A stretch of 21,702 nucleotides of DNA, taken from NCBI RefSeq assembly GCF_000485595.1, contig NW_014578418.1, forward strand, positions 48,338 to 70,039, given 5' to 3'. Of this stretch, positions 18,616 to 21,702 are shown piece by piece. The stretch comes from Priapulus caudatus. Taxonomy: Eukaryota > Priapulida > Priapulimorpha > Priapulimorphida > Priapulidae. Under the pieces are notes generated by a model that searched no databases, was not told the DNA's origin, and saw nothing but the letters and a program-made list of their open reading frames with translations. How positions within the stretch are numbered: position 1 is the first letter of the stretch; the number at the start of each line of letters is the position of its first letter. A program made the position numbers and the translations under genes.

Positions 18616-18877
18616 TCTCCTTCATCTCAACCCCTCCCCCCGCAGCATTTGTACCTTCTCTCACTGCTCAAAATCCCGTACCTTCTCCCTTCCCACTTTA
18701 CCTTCTCCCTCTCCCATCTAGTTCAAGATGGATGGATAAAAAATTAATTATTTTATATTGAATTTCAGTAATAAGATTCGGAGCAAACACGGGATAATAG
18801 TGTTTAATCAAAGCTTGAAACTAACCTAAAAACTTTCAATAGACAACGCGGCTAGTCATCTGTAAAATCTGCAAGTC
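18616..18877. other. Pyrimidine-rich tract and AT-rich spacer
   Basis: Positions 18616-18722 repeat TACCTTCTC-type strings (CCTTCTCTCAC, CCGTACCTTCTCCCTTCCCA). 18723-18877 is AT-rich with no open frame. Confidence 0.6.
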
Positions 18878-19035
18878 CTCAACAATATTTACCCGCACTT
18901 AATAATATTTACCCCCTTAATAATAATTAGACCACTAACAATATTTACCCTCCCCCTAACCATATTTACCCGCCCTTAAGAATATTCACCCATCCTTCAC
19001 AATATTTACCCTCCCCCTAACAATATTCACCCACT
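18878..19035 (+). repeat. Minisatellite of about 20-22 bp: CAATATTTACCC
   Basis: Seven or eight units of (A)CAATATTTACCC plus CTCCCCCTAA or CGCCCTTAAG follow one another, with variants ATATTCACCC and AATAATTAGACC. It lies in the spacer between direct and inverted satellite blocks. Confidence 0.88.
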
Positions 19036-19065
19036 ATGATGCGATCTATAATATTTGTATTTATT

Positions 19066-19337
19066 TATAAGAAGTAATACTAGCAGTTAGTAATACTAGC
19101 AGCTACCACGCACACACGAGTGCATAGTTTTGTTAAAAACTCGACAAATATCGAGTGAGCTATGCGGTTAATATATTTTTTTTTATAATAAGCATTAATG
19201 CTAATAATAATAGAATCTACCACGCACACACGAGTGCATAGTTTTGTTAAAAACTCGATTTATAGACAAATATCGAGTAAGCTATGCGATTAATATTTAT
19301 TTTTTAATAATAAGCATTAATGCTAGTAATAATAGAA
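19066..19337 (-). repeat. Inverted satellite block (AGCATTAATGCT core)
   Basis: On the minus strand this reads like the last units of 17787-18615: GGTAGATTCTATTATTA, AGCATTAATGCTTATTATTA, ATTAACCGCATAGCTCACTC, GATATTTGTCGAGTTTTTAA, and TGCACTCGTGTGTGCGTGG. Two units are present. With 18340-18610 it forms an inverted repeat with a spacer of about 460 bp. Confidence 0.88.
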
Positions 19338-19835
19338 GGTAGGGAGCGGGAAGTAGGGAGTAGTGGACTGGGAGAGGGTAGAAGGGGGAGGAAATATTAT
19401 TGGGGAAAGGAGAGATAAATGGCTATAGCTAACGTACGTTACGCGGTTTTTCCATTTCTTATCCTATTCCTATTCGTATCCTATTCTTATTACGCAAGGT
19501 TTTCCTATTTATAGCCGAAACGGCACCCACGCACTAGCAGTTAAACATATTAAAAAGGTAAGATAATAAAATATTAAAAAATAAGATAATAAGACAGTAA
19601 GATACTAACTGAAACATAATGGACATTGTAAATAACAATGGATAATAATGAATATTTCTTTCCTCCACTTTTTATGTAGTTCTATACCACTACCTATTGA
19701 CTCTCGAAGGGGAGGGCTGGACACTATTTTATAACAGCCATGGGTAGAAGTAGAAATATTTCACCCTATATTGGATTTTGGGAACTATATCTACAGCGGT
19801 TGCTCTATCGTTCAAGAGGGAGGGGCATGGTATGA
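19338..19835. other. Purine-rich then AT-rich spacer, no gene
   Basis: 19338-19412 is purine-rich (GGTAGGGAGCGGGAAGTAGG). TCCTATTCNTATTCNTATCC-like short repeats are near 19450-19490 and AAGATAATAA-like repeats near 19560-19610. A stretch at 19785-19838 weakly resembles 6693-6756. No coding frame is seen. Confidence 0.5.
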
Positions 19836-19885
19836 GTGAGAGTGAGATTGAGAATGAGAGTGAGAATGAGTGAGAGTGAGAGGGA
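19836..19885 (+). repeat. GTGAGA-type microsatellite
   Basis: GAGTGAGAGTGAGATTGAGA and similar units run for about 50 bp. A longer tract of the same type is at 20409-20640. Confidence 0.85.
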
Positions 19886-20105
19886 TGAATTTCTTGCGGG
19901 GAATCACGTGAAATTTAACCTATGCTAATTCATTCAACGGATTTCTTTTTGTATAAATTAGGTAGGAATTGTTTAATGTTTATCAGCCATTGATGTCCGT
20001 AGATTCGCATCAACGACCAGAAGATGTGTGCAGACGACCTAGACCCAAACACTGACACACACACGGCGGGAAAGGGAGAGGGGAGAGATAGACACGAACG
20101 TGGAT

Positions 20106-20408
20106 ACAGACTACCCTCGCACTCACACACGCCCACGCACCCGTACACACACGCACGTATGCACGCACACATGCTCACACACGCACAAACGTACGCACAC
20201 GCACGCGCGAGCATGCAGGCACGAACACACACATGCACGCACACGCGCATATACACACGCACCCCACTCACACGCGCCCACATACGTACGCACACGCACA
20301 CCCACGCGCATACGTGTGCACAACACACGCACGCACCTACGCACACACAGACCCACACGCAAGCATGCACGCACCCACACACGCACACCTATATACGCGC
20401 ACACACAC
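20106..20408 (+). repeat. CACA/CACG/CGCA microsatellite block
   Basis: About 300 bp of ACACAC, CACGCACG and CGCACACG units with interruptions. Overlapping frames on both strands (152, 135, 123 and 93 codons) translate to His-Thr-Arg or Cys-Val-Arg repeats and are not genes. Confidence 0.93.
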
Positions 20409-20433
20409 AGAGTGAGAGCGAGAGTGAGTGAGT

Positions 20434-20464
<31 letters not shown>

Positions 20465-20477
20465 AGTGTGAGAGAGT

Positions 20478-20514
<37 letters not shown>

Positions 20515-20700
20515 GAGAGTAGATGAGTGAGAGTGAGAGTGAGGAGTGGAATAAGTGGTGGTGAGTGAGGTGAGTGTGTGAGGAGTTTGAGTGCAGTGAT
20601 GTGATGTGAGTGAGTGAGGTGAGTGATTATGTGAGTGAGGAATTCGAGTGACTTGTGAGCGACAGATGAGTGTCGAGAGAGAGGAAAGACAAAGTGAGAG
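20409..20700 (+). repeat. GTGAGA / GAGTGA microsatellite block
   Basis: GAGAGTGAGAGTGAGAGT units fade after about 20540 into GAGTGAGGTGAGT-like degenerate repeats. Minus-strand frames are Ser/Leu/His strings from the repeat. Confidence 0.9.
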
Positions 20701-20702
20701 AG

Positions 20703-20705
<3 letters not shown>

Positions 20706-20758
<53 letters not shown>
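20706..20758 (+). repeat. Pure (GA)n tract
   Basis: An essentially uninterrupted GA dinucleotide run of about 53 bp. It faces the CT tracts at 20871-20903 and 20961-20993 across a spacer of about 110 bp, so the strands could pair. Confidence 0.95.
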
Positions 20759-20761
<3 letters not shown>

Positions 20762-20843
20762 GCTAGAGATATAACGTAGGCACGCACGTACCAACACACA
20801 TGCATATATACACGTTAACAGCAGTATACAACCCCCTCTCTCG

Positions 20844-20865
20844 TTCTTCTTCTTCTTCTTCTTCT

Positions 20866-20907
<42 letters not shown>

Positions 20908-20958
20908 GTCTCTCCCTTACTCTGACTCTTTCGCTTTCTCGCTCGTTCTCTCTCTTTC

Positions 20959-21003
<45 letters not shown>

Positions 21004-21010
21004 TTCCCTG
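20844..21010 (+). repeat. (TTC)n then (CT)n tracts
   Basis: TTC units at 20844-20870 pass directly into CT units at 20871-20903, then a mixed pyrimidine stretch, then a second CT run at 20961-20993. The minus-strand Arg/Glu/Lys-rich 139-codon frame is a repeat artefact. Confidence 0.93.
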
Positions 21011-21702
21011 CCTCTCTTTAGTCGCTCCAAAGCACATATATTCCATATAGATGCTACGCTTAGGTTAAATTGTCTCATTCATGACACAAGTGCAGCATTA
21101 TTTAAACCTTTTGCGCAATGTCTTTATTGAACAGTGTAATCACAAACCTTCATTAAGAAGGAACCCACCTTACATCTATCACATATATCTAATATATATA
21201 TATATATGGTACATATGGTATCGCATACAATAGTAAGATAATATAATAGTAATAATAATAATAATAATATCATAGCTAATAACACTANGAAAGCAAACAA
21301 CGTTGCCAAATGTATGTCAATGTACTATAATAATTTAGGATCATTACGTAAGTATGTTAAGTGCATGTATGCTAGCACTATGTCTCTTTGTGTTTTTAAG
21401 TGCAATTATGCTTATATGTTATACCTTTGCATAACATTTAACATTTGCTGGTCTTGTGTACACTGCACGTTTAAATTATGATGTTGCATACCAGTTGGTT
21501 TATTTATTTATTTACTTATTATTCTTGTTACTCCTGAGTTACTGTTCGTTTGAAATTATGTTTTGTTATGTTAATCTATTTGACTGTTCATACCTGTTCT
21601 CTTTTGCTTTATCGTCATTGATCATTTATTATGTATCCTTACTATGTGAAACTTCATATATGATGGCTGTTAAATGATACACTGATATTATTACCATTGA
21701 TC
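21011..21702. other. AT-rich flank, no gene recognised
   Basis: Mostly non-repetitive AT-rich DNA, with a (TA)n run near 21193-21206, an (ATA)n run at about 21240-21268 and TTTATTTATTTA near 21500. One N is at 21287. The 73-codon plus frame at 21456-21677 is Leu/Tyr/Phe-rich as expected from T-rich DNA and has no recognisable motif. Confidence 0.55.

Noticed and set aside
20024-20471. Possible metal-binding His-rich proteins
   Set aside because: His-Thr-Arg repeats arise from CACACG microsatellite in each reading frame; no flanking non-repeat coding sequence.

Overview
This window looks like non-coding, repeat-dense DNA from a eukaryotic, probably invertebrate animal, genome. The reasons are long and diverse microsatellites (CCATC, ATAC, GTGC, CCGT, GA, GTGAGA, CA, TTC), short non-autonomous DNA transposons, degenerate TTAGGG-type interstitial repeats, AT-rich spacers and retained CpG in the left flank. 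There is a 25-base N gap at 11209-11233 and a single N at 21287, so it is draft assembly. No convincing gene was found. No open frame carries a recognisable domain, and the longest frames are translations of simple repeats (His/Pro/Ser/Cys/Arg-Glu strings). I saw no tRNA, rRNA, CRISPR array or bacterial-style operon. The species cannot be named from the sequence.

Layout. 1-3839 is the least repetitive part: a mixed-composition flank with CAACGTTGAA-type motifs (about 1990-2195), a possible decayed transposon (about 2240-2560), a GC-rich CpG patch (about 2600-2700) and a pyrimidine-rich tract (3485-3614). A clear 231-bp hAT-like miniature element with terminal inverted repeats and an 8-bp target duplication lies at 3848-4078. 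From about 4365 to 7268 is a nested set of mobile elements. A longer element begins with a CCCGGCGTTGCCCGGG hairpin, contains a CCATC/CCATGC satellite and ends in an ATAC microsatellite. Just beyond it a 354-bp miniature element (5762-6115) has inverted termini and a perfect 9-bp target duplication. A second, diverged copy of this miniature element lies inverted at about 6873-7268. Both copies carry TTAGGG-like repeats in the same internal position.

7269-11000 is an array of composite units (GTGC block, CCGT block, GT block, about 350 bp of complex sequence) repeated two and a half times. After the N gap, 11234-14561 repeats 4465-6871 in the same order, including the same miniature-element insertion site, but with very many one- to few-base insertions. 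This looks like an uncorrected long-read or gap-filled second version of the same locus at least as much as a real duplication.

14739-18615 is a tandem pair of composite units: about 480 bp of unique sequence, an optional 1.2-kb GA block, and an array of about 100-190-bp satellite units centred on AGCATTAATGCT. The same satellite reappears inverted at about 19066-19337. The second unit carries a perfect 44-bp palindrome absent from the first. 19836-21010 is simple-sequence DNA (GTGAGA, CACA/CACG, GA, TTC, CT), including GA and CT arms that face each other. 21011-21702 is AT-rich with no recognisable gene.

The most informative observations are the two families of miniature transposons with visible target duplications, the error-like duplicate after the gap, and the composite satellite architecture. 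I did not find a new functional system.
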